64,000 bases of DNA from CAZLFA01 sp964558665 (lineage in GTDB: Bacteria; Desulfobacterota; Syntrophia; Syntrophales; PHBD01). The stretch is from the NCBI GenBank assembly GCA_964558665.1, contig CAZLFA010000005.1:42466-106465 (forward strand). Direction: 5' to 3'. Position numbers and translations under genes: made by a program. A model generated the notes under the pieces. It ran no database searches. It worked only from the letters and a program-made list of their open reading frames with translations, and was not told where the DNA came from. Of the stretch, positions 24,704-34,068 are shown in pieces. Position 1 is the stretch's first letter. Each line of letters begins with the position of its first letter.

Positions 24704-27012
24704 GACTTGAATCTCCATACCATGCCGTCAGGCGTGTCGGACACTTCAATCCCTATTTCATGAAGTTTCATCCTCATCGAATCTGACTCCTGCCACTTAC
24801 CCTCACGTCTCATTGCTTCTCTTTCATCAAGAAGCTTTTTAATCTCCTCGCTAATAGGTTCCTGCTTAAATTCCATAACACCCAATACGGTATCCAATGC
24901 TTTCATAGTATTAATTATATGATCTCTATTCTGCTCACTCAACAACTTTCTGGAAAGAGGTACATTGACTTTCTTAACAAACTCAAAAAGAGAAGCTAAA
25001 GCACCGGAGATGTTCAGATCATCATCCATGGCATCAGCAAACCCCTGCTTTATATCATAGATAATCTGCTCGGTATCCGGATAGCCCTCGCCCTTCGTAT
25101 AATGAAGTAATCTCTGAATGAAACCGTCAAGCCTTTTTACTGTATTTCTTGCCGAGTCAAGCGCGCCAAAGGAAAAATGAAGAGGTTTTCGATAATGTGA
25201 CCCTAGAAGGAAAAAACGGATTTCTCTTCCGTTGTATCCGCGTCTTTCCAAATCTTCAATTGTCAGAATATTATCCAGAGAACGGGACATTTTCTTACCG
25301 CCTACCATCAGCAGCTCCGTGTTTATCCAGTAGTTTGCCATCTGTTTTCCCGTTGCAGCTTTTCCGATAGCCATTACATTTTCACAATGAGGGAAAATAA
25401 TATCAGAACCACTGGCATGGATGTCGAAATTGTCTGCAAGGTATTTAAGTGAGATAGCTGCACATTCCAAATGCCAGCTTGGTCTTACATTGCCCCATGC
25501 CGTTTTAAAATAGACACCCCTTTTCAATTCCGCCAGACTTGATCTTTTTAGCAAAGTAAAATCCACGGGACTGTCTTTTGCGTAATCATCGAGGTCAACA
25601 GTCTTTCCGGGTTTCATTTTTTTAAGATTGACATTAGATAGCCTGCCGTAATTATCCAGCTTTGAGATATCAAAATATACGGATCTCAGCTTCTCATATG
25701 CAAACCCTTTTTCAACGAGCCGCTCAGTAAGCTTGATCATGGCATCCACATTTTCACTGGCTTTAGGAAGCGGTTCATCATGCTTGATGTTGAGTTTCTC
25801 AATTCCCCCGGTGAAGGTTGCCGTACATTTTTCGGAATAATCTCTTATTTCCATTTGCGCGCGCTCTGCCCCGCGTATTGACCTGTCTGCAAGGTCAATT
25901 ACATTCATGACATGCTTAACCCGATAACCTTTATATTCCAGATAACGCCTGATCAAATCCGAAACTACAAAGCGCCGGTAACTGCCTATATGAGGCACAT
26001 CGTGCACTGTAGGGCCGCAAGAGTGCATCAAAACCTCTGTAGGCCTGATGGATTTAAAGTAATCCTTTTGCTTGGTAAGGGTGTTAAACAAGCGCAATGT
26101 TGTCTCTTGTCTGTCAGCAAAAAGTTCCGTACTGAGGTACCGTTCTCCACTGTCCGGGCATATAACGACAATCAAGCCATCCTGCATTGTTTTGGCCTTT
26201 TCTATTGCCACATGCATAGCAGCACCCGAACTCATGCCGACAAACAGGCCCTCTTCTTTGCTGAGCCTCCTGGCCATTTCGAAGGCATCCTCATCAAGAA
26301 TATTGATTTTTTCATCAAGTCGATCCCTGTCAAATATACCGGGCATGTACGACTCTTTCATATTTTTCAGCCCTTGAATCTTGTGCTGAAGATAAGGTTC
26401 CACACCGACAATTCTTATTTCCGGGTTATATTCCTTGAGACGCTTCGAAATGCCCATCGCTGTACCGGTTGTGCCAAGAGCTGATACAACCATGGTAACT
26501 GCGCCGTTGGTCTGACGCCAGATTTCCTCGCCTGTACCATGATAGTGTGCCATGATATTATCTTCATTATTGAACTGATCTGTTCCAAAGTACTTATCCG
26601 GATTGTCGCGAAGCAGTTTGTAGGCCATCTCAATGGCACCATCAGTTCCAAGACCGGCCGGTGTAAAATGGATTTCCGCGCCCATGGCTTTAAGTATCCT
26701 CTTTCGCTCTTCGCTCGCGGCTTCCGACATAGCAAGGCAAAGGCGGTACCCTTTGGCGGCGGCAACCATAGCAAGACCGATACCTGTATTGCCGCTTGTG
26801 GCCTCAAGAATTATCTTCTCTTTGGACAGTTCCCCCCTTTTTTCAGCTCCCTCAATCATGGCAAGAGCAACCCTGTCCTTTATAGAACCGCCAGGGTTGC
26901 AACTTTCCAGCTTTGCGTAGATTGTGACTTTTTTATTAGGATTTAAACGAACAATCTGAACAAGCGGGGTGTTGCCTATTGTTTCTGTAATATTATTGTG
27001 AAGTGAAGACAT
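24700..27012 (-). CDS. Fusion of cysteine synthase (CysK) and cysteinyl-tRNA synthetase (CysS)
   Basis: A 770-residue single frame. Residues 1-302 are an O-acetylserine sulfhydrylase: PLP lysine Lys45 ('GGSIKDRVAL'), 'ATSGNTG' (71-77) and phosphate loop 'GTTGT'. From about 305 ('TLRLFNTLTKQ') a complete CysS follows, ending in the family tail 'EIGIEVSDTPDGMVWR'. The CysS half is altered at signature sites: HIGH is HIGS (341-344), KMSKS is KMSRS (574-578), and of the four zinc ligands Cys332, Cys517 and His542 remain while the Glu four residues after the His is Val546. It may make cysteine and load it directly, or be a cysteine-activating relative. Four-nt overlap with amrB. Confidence 0.93.
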   Translation of the reverse strand: MSSLHNNITETIGNTPLVQIVRLNPNKKVTIYAKLESCNPGGSIKDRVALAMIEGAEKRGELSKEKIILEATSGNTGIGLAMVAAAKGYRLCLAMSEAASEERKRILKAMGAEIHFTPAGLGTDGAIEMAYKLLRDNPDKYFGTDQFNNEDNIMAHYHGTGEEIWRQTNGAVTMVVSALGTTGTAMGISKRLKEYNPEIRIVGVEPYLQHKIQGLKNMKESYMPGIFDRDRLDEKINILDEDAFEMARRLSKEEGLFVGMSSGAAMHVAIEKAKTMQDGLIVVICPDSGERYLSTELFADRQETTLRLFNTLTKQKDYFKSIRPTEVLMHSCGPTVHDVPHIGSYRRFVVSDLIRRYLEYKGYRVKHVMNVIDLADRSIRGAERAQMEIRDYSEKCTATFTGGIEKLNIKHDEPLPKASENVDAMIKLTERLVEKGFAYEKLRSVYFDISKLDNYGRLSNVNLKKMKPGKTVDLDDYAKDSPVDFTLLKRSSLAELKRGVYFKTAWGNVRPSWHLECAAISLKYLADNFDIHASGSDIIFPHCENVMAIGKAATGKQMANYWINTELLMVGGKKMSRSLDNILTIEDLERRGYNGREIRFFLLGSHYRKPLHFSFGALDSARNTVKRLDGFIQRLLHYTKGEGYPDTEQIIYDIKQGFADAMDDDLNISGALASLFEFVKKVNVPLSRKLLSEQNRDHIINTMKALDTVLGVMEFKQEPISEEIKKLLDEREAMRREGKWQESDSMRMKLHEIGIEVSDTPDGMVWRFKS

Positions 27013-27023
27013 TATGCTGATTA

Positions 27024-27437
27024 TTAACTATTGAGTTTTGGGTAAGGAATTTTCATGAATTTTATTCCCTCTTCGGAGAGCATTGATTCTTCTTCTTTTG
27101 TGGTTGTTCCTTTGATATTTCTTGCCTCTTCTTCTCCCTTGTGGATACTGACTGCCACCTCAGCAAAACGGTCCCCTACATCATCGAAATTCCGATTAAT
27201 AAAATCATAAAGGGATTGAAGGGTCTTAGCTGCAGATAACTCTTTTTCATTTACCCGTACAGATTGATTATTCTTGCCGACCACTTTAAGTGAGGGCATG
27301 ATGACATCTACACCGGCATCACCACATACAGGACAAGAAATAAGATTTTGAACCTTCTGTTTTTCAAATGAGTCAATATCCTTAAACCAACCTTCGTATT
27401 TATGGTTGTTCTTGCATTTAAGATCGTAAATTATCAC
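27024..27437 (-). CDS. DUF1178 family protein
   Basis: About 137 residues. The family begins 'MIxYDLxC..H.FEGWF'; here it is 'IIYDLKCKNNHKYEGWF', followed by a 'CPVCG' knuckle, so a small zinc-ribbon-like head, then a helical region. Function unknown. The start is GTG at 27437 with GAGGAG 7 nt upstream, which matches the family N-terminus; earlier in-frame starts add unrelated residues. It precedes cysK-cysS by 12 nt. Confidence 0.88.
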   Translation of the reverse strand: MIIYDLKCKNNHKYEGWFKDIDSFEKQKVQNLISCPVCGDAGVDVIMPSLKVVGKNNQSVRVNEKELSAAKTLQSLYDFINRNFDDVGDRFAEVAVSIHKGEEEARNIKGTTTKEEESMLSEEGIKFMKIPYPKLNS

Positions 27438-27513
27438 TACTTTACTCCTCTGCGCCAGGTGCAAAAAAAGTTATGGACATTTAATTATAAATTATATATC
27501 TTGCGCGCCAAGT

Positions 27514-27590
27514 CGGGATGTGGCCCAGCCTGGTAGGGCACTGCGTTCGGGACGCAGGAGTCGCGCGTTCAAATCGCGCCATCCCGACCA
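27514..27590 (+). tRNA. tRNA-Pro (CGG)
   Basis: A 77-nt tRNA with encoded CCA. Acceptor CGGGATG pairs with CATCCCG, anticodon arm CTGCG-TTCGGGA-CGCAG gives CGG, and the T-loop is GTTCAAATC. It stands alone on the plus strand between two minus-strand genes; no clear terminator follows. Confidence 0.97.
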
Positions 27591-27624
27591 TTTATTGATA
27601 AACTTCTTAAACACTAAACCATCA

Positions 27625-28833
27625 TTATCCGACAACGGATGCCATTTTGAATATCGGCAGGTACATCGCTATAATCATCCCGCCGACAACGCCACCCAGA
27701 AAAACCATCATAAAAGGTTCCAGCAGAGCCGTCATAGCATCAACAGCCGTATCAACCTCATCGTCATAAAAATCTGCAATCTTGGCAAGCATTGCATCAA
27801 GGGCACCCGTAGCTTCTCCGACGGCAATCATCTGTACAACCATACTGGGAAATATGCCTGTTTCTGTAAGAGGCTCGGCAATCGTCTTCCCTTCACTGAT
27901 GCTTTGCCTGACCTTTATTAATGCATTTTCAATTATCACGTTTCCGGCGGTTTTACTAACGATGGTTAAGCCTTCAAGAATAGGTACCCCACTCGACATC
28001 ATCGTGGCCATGGTTCTTGTAAATTTTGCCACAGCTACCTTTTTTAAAAGAGGACCAAAAACCGGTGATTTTAGAACCAGATTATCGATCATATACGTAC
28101 CTTTTTCGGTTTTCTTGAAAGCCTTGAAGGCACTGAAAAGACCTATGACTATCCCAAGCATTATCCACCAGTAGCTCTGCATAAACGCGCTCGCATTAAC
28201 GAGAAACTGCGTAGGCCCGGGCAACTCCCCCCCCATTCCTTCGAACATTTTTTGGAACACGGGAATAACCTTCAGCAACAGCAATGCAACAACACCTATT
28301 GAAATGACGAGAACCGAAGCCGGATATGTCATGGCCCCTTTGACCTTGCTTTTCAATTTGGCTGCTTTTTCCATGTAAGCAGATAAACGGTTTAATATAA
28401 CATCCAATATACCGCCACTTTCGCCGGCGGCAACAAGGTTCACAAAGAGCTGATCAAAGATATCCGGATATTTCTTCAAGGCATCGCTGAGCGTTGAGCC
28501 ACCTTCAATATCATCTTTAATAGTCTGAATAATCTTTTTAAACGTCTTATTATCCTGCTGATCGCCTAAAATTTCCAGACACTGAATAAGAGGCAGCCCC
28601 GCATTAATCATAGTCGCAAATATTCTACAAAAAACGACAACATCCTTTTCCTTGACCTTCTCTTTCAGAAAAGGGAAGTATTCCATAAGATCTTTGGGTT
28701 TTTCCTTAACCGTGATGGATTTGAATCCCTGCTTACGAAGTATGTTTCGAACTGCAGCCTGATCAACGGCCTCAAGTTCTCCTTTTTTTTCCTGACCTTT
28801 TCTTGTGGTTGCTTCCCATAGAAATACCGGCAT
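27625..28833 (-). CDS. pilC: Type IV pilus inner-membrane platform protein PilC
   Basis: The polytopic platform (402 residues) on which the PilB/PilT motors act. Two homologous cytoplasmic GspF domains: about 68-190 ('VVFCRIFATMINAGLPLIQCLE') and about 270-392 ('AKFTRTMATMMSSGVPILEGL'), each followed by membrane helices (about 170-190, 218-238 and 375-395). It begins 53 nt after rlmB, separated from the other pilus genes by 17 kb; pilB, pilT and the major pilin are not in this window. Confidence 0.95.
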   Translation of the reverse strand: MPVFLWEATTRKGQEKKGELEAVDQAAVRNILRKQGFKSITVKEKPKDLMEYFPFLKEKVKEKDVVVFCRIFATMINAGLPLIQCLEILGDQQDNKTFKKIIQTIKDDIEGGSTLSDALKKYPDIFDQLFVNLVAAGESGGILDVILNRLSAYMEKAAKLKSKVKGAMTYPASVLVISIGVVALLLLKVIPVFQKMFEGMGGELPGPTQFLVNASAFMQSYWWIMLGIVIGLFSAFKAFKKTEKGTYMIDNLVLKSPVFGPLLKKVAVAKFTRTMATMMSSGVPILEGLTIVSKTAGNVIIENALIKVRQSISEGKTIAEPLTETGIFPSMVVQMIAVGEATGALDAMLAKIADFYDDEVDTAVDAMTALLEPFMMVFLGGVVGGMIIAMYLPIFKMASVVG

Positions 28834-28886
28834 AGTTCATACCCTTTCTTGAAAAAAAGCTTCCATTGCAAATTAATTATACTCCG

Positions 28887-29630
28887 TCATTCACTGACAA
28901 TTAGTAATCTTCTGGATACTTCATAAAGAATTATCCCTGCCGCTACAGATACATTCATAGAATCTATCTGCCCCAGCATGGGAATAGACATCAGGAAATC
29001 ACATTTTTTTTTGACCAGATGTCTCATACCCTCTCCCTCGCTTCCCACAACTATAGCAATATCTGTTTCATACTCAAGAGAATTCAGCGGCTTTCCTGAA
29101 TCAGTATCTGTTCCGTATATCCAGAAGCCTCTATCTTTCAGGTAGTCTATAGTGGAGACCAAATTGACCACCATTGCAACAGGTGTGTGATGCGCCGCCC
29201 CTGCTGAAGCCTTCACAGCCGCAGCCGTCACTTGAGCGGACCTGTTAACGGGAATAACCACTCCGTTGGCCCCAAGGCAATGGACTGTTCTGATCAGCGA
29301 CCCTAAATTCCGCGGATCATTGATACCATCGGCTATTAAAATTAAGCTGTGTTTGAAAGAACCGTGTCTGTTATTAATTATATCTTCTATATCAGAATAT
29401 CTATACTCTCTGCAAATTCCTACTATTCCCTGGTGGCTGTTATTGCCTGCCAATTTCTCTACAACTGCCTTGTCGCGAAACTCTACAATGACACCTTTTT
29501 TCTTCGCCAACTCCAATATGTTCCTGGTGTGCTGATCTTTCCCGGACCTGGAAATTACAAGTTTTTCAACAACTCCATTCTTGATTTTAAGTGCTTCCAA
29601 AACGGGATTAACACCGTAAATATACTGCAC
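28887..29630 (-). CDS. rlmB: 23S rRNA (guanosine-2'-O)-methyltransferase, RlmB/TrmH family
   Basis: A SPOUT methyltransferase of about 247 residues. N-terminal L30e-like RNA-binding part 'YIYGVNPVLEALK', then the knotted domain with 'DPRNLGSLIRT', 'GSEGEGMR' and 'NVSVAAGIILYE' (S-adenosylmethionine knot). I set the start at GTG 29630, five nt after CGGGGTG, giving M-Q-Y-I-Y-G-V like the family; a longer frame from 29672 has an untypical head. RlmB versus another TrmH-family target cannot be told from motifs. Confidence 0.9.
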   Translation of the reverse strand: MQYIYGVNPVLEALKIKNGVVEKLVISRSGKDQHTRNILELAKKKGVIVEFRDKAVVEKLAGNNSHQGIVGICREYRYSDIEDIINNRHGSFKHSLILIADGINDPRNLGSLIRTVHCLGANGVVIPVNRSAQVTAAAVKASAGAAHHTPVAMVVNLVSTIDYLKDRGFWIYGTDTDSGKPLNSLEYETDIAIVVGSEGEGMRHLVKKKCDFLMSIPMLGQIDSMNVSVAAGIILYEVSRRLLIVSE

Positions 29631-29672
29631 ACCAACACCCCGACGCATGCATTCTATAGAAAATATCCACAA

Positions 29673-30434
29673 TTATGACATTCTGCGCAAGGCCATACCC
29701 TTTGCCATGGCTTTAACAATGGCATCCGCTTCTTGAACGGGATCCGGTGCAGTGCGGATAGGCCTGCCGACAACAATATAATCGGCTCCCTCTTTTATGG
29801 CATCCTGCGGAGATAGCGTCCTTTTCTGATCGTCTCCAGCAATCTTTTCAGTGCCTCTTATACCCGGAGTCACAATAATAAATTCCGGTCCGCAGACTCG
29901 ACGTATGGTGGAGACATCAGCCGGGGAAGCAACAACACCGGCAAGACCTGACTCTTGTGCCATTTTCGAAAGATTAACAACAATTTCACCAGACGATTTA
30001 ACAAATCCCAGTTCCTTGAGATCCGCATCATTCAAACTGGTAAGGACGGTCACCGCCAGGACGATAGGAACAGGCTGGCCCATTTGCTTTGCCAGGGTCT
30101 TAACGGCTGAAGCCGTTTCTTTCATCATGACATGTCCACCAGATGCATGGACGTTGAACATTGCAACCCCTAACTTCAGTGCAGCCTCCGCCGCCCTCGC
30201 CACGGTATTGGGAATATCGTGGAATTTAAGATCCAGAAATACCTTGCCCCCCAGACTTTGAATGCGGTTAACAATCACCGGCCCGAATCGTGTAAACGAT
30301 TCCTTTCCGACTTTGAATGATCCAACGTGATCTTTGAGCTTATCTACAAGAGACATTGCATCTTCAATATCCCCTCCGACATCCAGGGCAAATATAAGCC
30401 TGTCTTTCAGATTTTCACTCTGAATACTCTTCAT
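29673..30434 (-). CDS. pyrF: Orotidine 5'-phosphate decarboxylase
   Basis: Last step of UMP synthesis (about 253 residues, TIM barrel). 'RLIFALDV' with Asp, 'FKVGKESF' and the catalytic 'FLDLKFHDIPNTV' (Asp-x-Lys-x-x-Asp) are intact, as is 'TPGIRG' near the phosphate site. Start at ATG 30434 places the first residues at 'MKSIQSENL', 20 nt inside rpoZ; the longer in-frame extension would read through most of rpoZ. Confidence 0.95.
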   Translation of the reverse strand: MKSIQSENLKDRLIFALDVGGDIEDAMSLVDKLKDHVGSFKVGKESFTRFGPVIVNRIQSLGGKVFLDLKFHDIPNTVARAAEAALKLGVAMFNVHASGGHVMMKETASAVKTLAKQMGQPVPIVLAVTVLTSLNDADLKELGFVKSSGEIVVNLSKMAQESGLAGVVASPADVSTIRRVCGPEFIIVTPGIRGTEKIAGDDQKRTLSPQDAIKEGADYIVVGRPIRTAPDPVQEADAIVKAMAKGMALRRMS

Positions 30435-30687
30435 CGCCCACAAACTCTGTACTATCTGTGATCTGTTTGAATTCTTCTTTAACCCGTTCGAGATACTCGG
30501 GATGCGCATATACAACCTTTGCATCCGCTATCTCTCTTAAAGCGGCGACAATCTCCCGGTTGTTTTTAATGTCTGTAACAGGTTTAGAACCTTTCAACAG
30601 ATGCTTTGCCCGTTTTGCCGTCAGCAAAACCAGGGCGAACCGGTTCTTTGCCTGCTTCAATGAATCTTCAACGGTAATTCTTGCCAT
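30415..30687 (-). CDS. rpoZ: RNA polymerase omega subunit
   Basis: A 90-residue omega chain: 'MARITVEDSLKQAKNRFALV' and 'TAKRAKHLLKGSKP' match the family's N-terminal helix and 'RA.QL..G' element that hold the beta' subunit. The place right after gmk (3 nt apart) is the usual gmk-rpoZ order. It overlaps pyrF by 20 nt. Confidence 0.95.
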   Translation of the reverse strand: MARITVEDSLKQAKNRFALVLLTAKRAKHLLKGSKPVTDIKNNREIVAALREIADAKVVYAHPEYLERVKEEFKQITDSTEFVGDEEYSE

Positions 30688-30690
30688 AAA

Positions 30691-31329
30691 TCAACAAACC
30701 TCCATAGGTTTTAAAAATGTATTTATCTTATCCTCCAGCCTTTCTCTCCGGCTTTTCTCAGCCATATATATAGACTTCAATTGTTCTATTGCCTCTTTGA
30801 GACTATCGTTGAAAATAACGTAATCGTACCACTCCACCTCCCTGACTTCATTCAATGCTTTGTTGAGGCGCCTCTGCATTGCTTCTTCGTCTTCAAATCC
30901 TCTTCGCTGGAGTCTCATCTTCAATTCATCGAGACTTGGCGGTAGTATAAACACAAATACTCCAAATGAAAAGGATTTTTTCAAGGTTCTGGCCCCTGCG
31001 GGTTCAATATCAAGGATCAGGTCATGGCCGCTTTCCAGAAAGGAAGTCATCGTCTTCTTAGAAGTCCCGTAATAATAACCATAATTCTCAGCCCACTCGG
31101 CGAATTCGCCTTCACTTATACGCCCTTGAAAATCAGTTTCCGATACGAAGAAGTAGTCCTTACCGTCTATTTCTCCGGGTCGAGGCGGCCTCGTCGTATA
31201 AGATACAGAGAACTTGATATCAGGATAAGCACTCAATACCTCCCGGCAAATAGAAGTTTTTCCCGTGCCTGAAGGTGCCGATACAACAATAAACAGTCCT
31301 TTTGGTTTAATTATGCTATCTTTATTCAA
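30691..31329 (-). CDS. gmk: Guanylate kinase
   Basis: Phosphorylates GMP to GDP (212 residues). P-loop 'SAPSGTGKTS' (about 18-27), GMP-binding 'SYTTRPPRPGEIDGKDYFFV' and the lid segment 'RLQRRGFEDEEAMQRRL' are present. Overlaps yicC by 8 nt. In the yicC-gmk-rpoZ cluster. Confidence 0.97.
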   Translation of the reverse strand: MNKDSIIKPKGLFIVVSAPSGTGKTSICREVLSAYPDIKFSVSYTTRPPRPGEIDGKDYFFVSETDFQGRISEGEFAEWAENYGYYYGTSKKTMTSFLESGHDLILDIEPAGARTLKKSFSFGVFVFILPPSLDELKMRLQRRGFEDEEAMQRRLNKALNEVREVEWYDYVIFNDSLKEAIEQLKSIYMAEKSRRERLEDKINTFLKPMEVC

Positions 31330-32206
31330 GGTTCTGAACCTGTTCTCTCAGTCTTGATAATTCACTTTTTATCTCAACTACATCCCGGGAAATCTCTGAA
31401 TCGCTACTTTTCGATCCGATGGTATTCACTTCTCTGTTCATCTCCTGAATCAAAAAATCTACTTTCCTGCCTACGGAGTCATTCGATCCCAGCAAATCCA
31501 ATACCTGATCAATGTGGCTCTTAAACCGAATGACCTCCTCGGTTATATCGCTTTTTTCTGCCATGATAGCAACTTCCTGGCAAAGCCTTGTCTCATCGAT
31601 TTCCAATCCCCCGGTTAATTCCTTTACTCTGTCTGACAGACGTCGCTGATAATTCAATACCACCTGTGGCGTTCTCTGGGCGATATTTTCCAGCCGTGTT
31701 TGAATCAAGGCAAGTCTTGCGTTAAGGTCCAGACAAAGTGCCACTCCTTCCTTATCACGCATTAATGCCAGGGAAGACATGGCTTCTTCGAGAACTTCTT
31801 CCACCCACAATAGTATATCATTAGGATCATCGGTTATTTCAACGGGAACAAATACATCCCTGAAACCGGCCATTACTGACAGAGAAATATTCTCGTTCAA
31901 GCCCAGGTCCTGTTTCATCTGGGTTAAAAGAGAGTAATAATTCTGTAGAAGCGGCAGGTTCAGTTGAATTCGTTCCTGACTGTCGGGAACTCCATCCACA
32001 TTTAACCTTATGGTAACATCGACCCTCCCCCTTGAGAAACGCTCACCTATCCTCTTTTTAATAGCCATTTCAAAAGCGGATATTATACCGGGAAGCCGAA
32101 GAGAAACTTCCAGGTAGCGATGATTAAGCGACTTGATTTCGACAGATATTTTTTTTCCGTTACGGATGCCTTCGGCTCTTCCGTAACCTGTCATGCTCTG
32201 GATCAT
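31322..32206 (-). CDS. yicC: YicC/YloC family endoribonuclease
   Basis: 294 residues beginning 'MIQSMTGYGRAE' and ending 'REVNTIGSKSSDSEISRDVV', both hallmarks of the family. E. coli YicC and Bacillus YloC are ring-shaped endoribonucleases acting on mRNA and small RNAs. The cluster with gmk is conserved across bacteria. SD GGAGATGATC precedes the ATG. Confidence 0.95.
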   Translation of the reverse strand: MIQSMTGYGRAEGIRNGKKISVEIKSLNHRYLEVSLRLPGIISAFEMAIKKRIGERFSRGRVDVTIRLNVDGVPDSQERIQLNLPLLQNYYSLLTQMKQDLGLNENISLSVMAGFRDVFVPVEITDDPNDILLWVEEVLEEAMSSLALMRDKEGVALCLDLNARLALIQTRLENIAQRTPQVVLNYQRRLSDRVKELTGGLEIDETRLCQEVAIMAEKSDITEEVIRFKSHIDQVLDLLGSNDSVGRKVDFLIQEMNREVNTIGSKSSDSEISRDVVEIKSELSRLREQVQNLE

Positions 32207-32234
32207 GAGATCATCTCCTTGTAATTCATATCAG

Positions 32235-32795
32235 TTAGTTTCCGTCCGGAAACGGTTCTTTATTAATCCTGTCGTTTCTTGTCTGCTGAACATATTTATC
32301 TCTTATCCTTTTGAACATGTCCCTCGTCTTCCCGTCTGCATAATCCGGATATGTCCAGGGCAATACATGAAAAGCCTTATCCCTGAACATCAATGTCAGA
32401 TCAGCATAAATGCCATCCCGCAGATACGGGCGGTGAGTAAAACCCTTTCCTGTCGCCAGGATCAGATGTGCATGAGATATATATCCCGGATCGATATTGA
32501 CCTTTCTTTTTCCGGCAGACTCAAAATGCGATTCCAGTTTATTTGTATTGAGTTTGACATCCGGCAACAATTCCGGCCTGACAAGATTTTCAAAGGCGAC
32601 GAACTTCCTTTGAAGATGAGCGCCCATTTCTTTTTCATAATAGTCAGTATATGAAAAAGAAATCAGTTCACTCACATAGTCCGCAGGACCATATAAATCT
32701 ACCAGACTGCCGATTGTTTCATTAATCAGGGCTCCGTCTGAAGAAAAAACGCTTGCAACCAGCTTTACCGAATCTGCATGTAATGGCCGGCTCAT
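32235..32795 (-). CDS. DUF4416 family protein
   Basis: 186 residues; 'VKLVASVFSSDGALINETI' at the start, 'FSYTDYYEKEMG', and a C-terminal 'LPWTYPDYADGKTRDMFKRI' are typical of DUF4416, an uncharacterised family found mainly in deltaproteobacteria and relatives. No signal peptide. It overlaps rfaE1 by 4 nt and precedes yicC by 28 nt, so it is cotranscribed with both. Confidence 0.88.
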   Translation of the reverse strand: MSRPLHADSVKLVASVFSSDGALINETIGSLVDLYGPADYVSELISFSYTDYYEKEMGAHLQRKFVAFENLVRPELLPDVKLNTNKLESHFESAGKRKVNIDPGYISHAHLILATGKGFTHRPYLRDGIYADLTLMFRDKAFHVLPWTYPDYADGKTRDMFKRIRDKYVQQTRNDRINKEPFPDGN

Positions 32796-33772
32796 AGAAC
32801 CTTTTTCAGTTCCTCCTGGGTGGCAGTAGCTGTTCCAACCTTGCCGACAACGATTCCTGCTGCATGATTAGCAAGCAACGCCGCCTCTCTGAATGTTGCA
32901 CCCGATGCCAGACAAAGCGCGAATACGCCGATTACTGTATCGCCGGCGCCGGTGACATCATATACCTCCTTGGCAAGAGCTGGAAAATGTGTATGAATAA
33001 TCTTTCCGTTTTTCTCAAACAGGCTCATGCCTTCCTCACCGCGCGTTATCAACAATGCACGGAAACAGTACTTTTCAAGCAGGTTTTTTCCTGCCTCATT
33101 CAGAGTATATCCATTTTCAATATCGCAAGCGGCTGCTCTTCCCGCTTCATAGTGATTAGGCGTTATTACATCAAACCCCCGGTATAAAGAAAAATCACTC
33201 TGCTTGGGATCAACACAGACGACAATATTTTGCCCTTTAATAATTTTACGAATGCCGTCAAGCAAAGACTTTACAACAACACCCTTACCGTAATCAGAAA
33301 TAACTATAGCGTTGATATTTTTACTTACCGTCTTTATAAACCTGATAATTTTTGCTATGCTTTCTTCTTGGATCGGCTGTCTGCTCTCACGATCAAACCT
33401 GACCACTTGTTGACCGTGTGCCACAATTCTGGTTTTTAAAGTTGTATATCTGCCTGGTTCCTTGATGAGCCCACGTGTATCTATCTTTCTTTTTTTGAAC
33501 TCCTTATAGATAATCTCCGAATTCTCATCAGATCCAATCACGCCGGTACCATAAATTTTTCCGCCCATGGCGTATATATTATTTATAACATTCGCACTTC
33601 CGCCAAGCATGAGGTTGTCTGCCTGAACGTCTACTACAGGAACAGGGGCCTCAGGGGATATCCGGGAAACTTTTCCCCAGATAAAATGGTCAACCATGAT
33701 ATCGCCGACGACAAGAACTTTTGCACTGGAAAAGCTGTTAATAATCTCAAAAGCCCTCTTTCTGGTAATCAT
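32792..33772 (-). CDS. rfaE1: D-glycero-beta-D-manno-heptose-7-phosphate kinase
   Basis: A PfkB/ribokinase-fold kinase (326 residues) in ADP-heptose synthesis for LPS core. 'GDIMVDHFIWGKVSRISPEA' is the HldE N-domain signature, and 'DVTGAGDTV' carries the catalytic Asp (about residue 267). The adenylyltransferase domain that is fused in E. coli HldE is missing, so a separate RfaE2 should exist elsewhere. First gene of the run rfaE1-DUF4416-yicC-gmk-rpoZ-pyrF-rlmB-pilC, all minus strand. Confidence 0.94.
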   Translation of the reverse strand: MITRKRAFEIINSFSSAKVLVVGDIMVDHFIWGKVSRISPEAPVPVVDVQADNLMLGGSANVINNIYAMGGKIYGTGVIGSDENSEIIYKEFKKRKIDTRGLIKEPGRYTTLKTRIVAHGQQVVRFDRESRQPIQEESIAKIIRFIKTVSKNINAIVISDYGKGVVVKSLLDGIRKIIKGQNIVVCVDPKQSDFSLYRGFDVITPNHYEAGRAAACDIENGYTLNEAGKNLLEKYCFRALLITRGEEGMSLFEKNGKIIHTHFPALAKEVYDVTGAGDTVIGVFALCLASGATFREAALLANHAAGIVVGKVGTATATQEELKKVL

Positions 33773-34068
33773 TTTTTCCTCAACATTAGATTAATTATCT
33801 TCTTGAAATCGTATCTTTAACCTTTGGATGCTATTATTATGATTGCAGTTTGTCAATGTATTTCTAAATCACGCGTTTCCTGAACATAAATCATCAGGAA
33901 ATGAAACATCGGGCATGATTCACAACAACATTGTCAACGTGAAACAAATCGACAAGATTATAAATCATCATAGTATCTCAACCTAGAAAAGATATTGATT
34001 TTGTATATTTAAATCGTTATATATAAACAGGTAAAGCAATTTAATGCTTTGAAAGGAAAGGAGAAAAG
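33773..34068. other. Divergent intergenic region, rfaE1/gcvPA
   Basis: About 295 AT-rich bases between divergent genes. I see no small ORF and no glycine riboswitch ahead of gcvPA. An AT-rich run at about 33990-34025 (TTGATT, TATATA) could hold a gcvPA promoter, but it is too AT-rich to assign. The gcvPA SD is AAAGGAG at 34057-34063. Confidence 0.4.

Noticed and set aside
33773..34068. Glycine riboswitch or T-box before gcvPA
   Set aside because: Neither the glycine aptamer core nor a T-box (TGG-N-acceptor) motif is seen.
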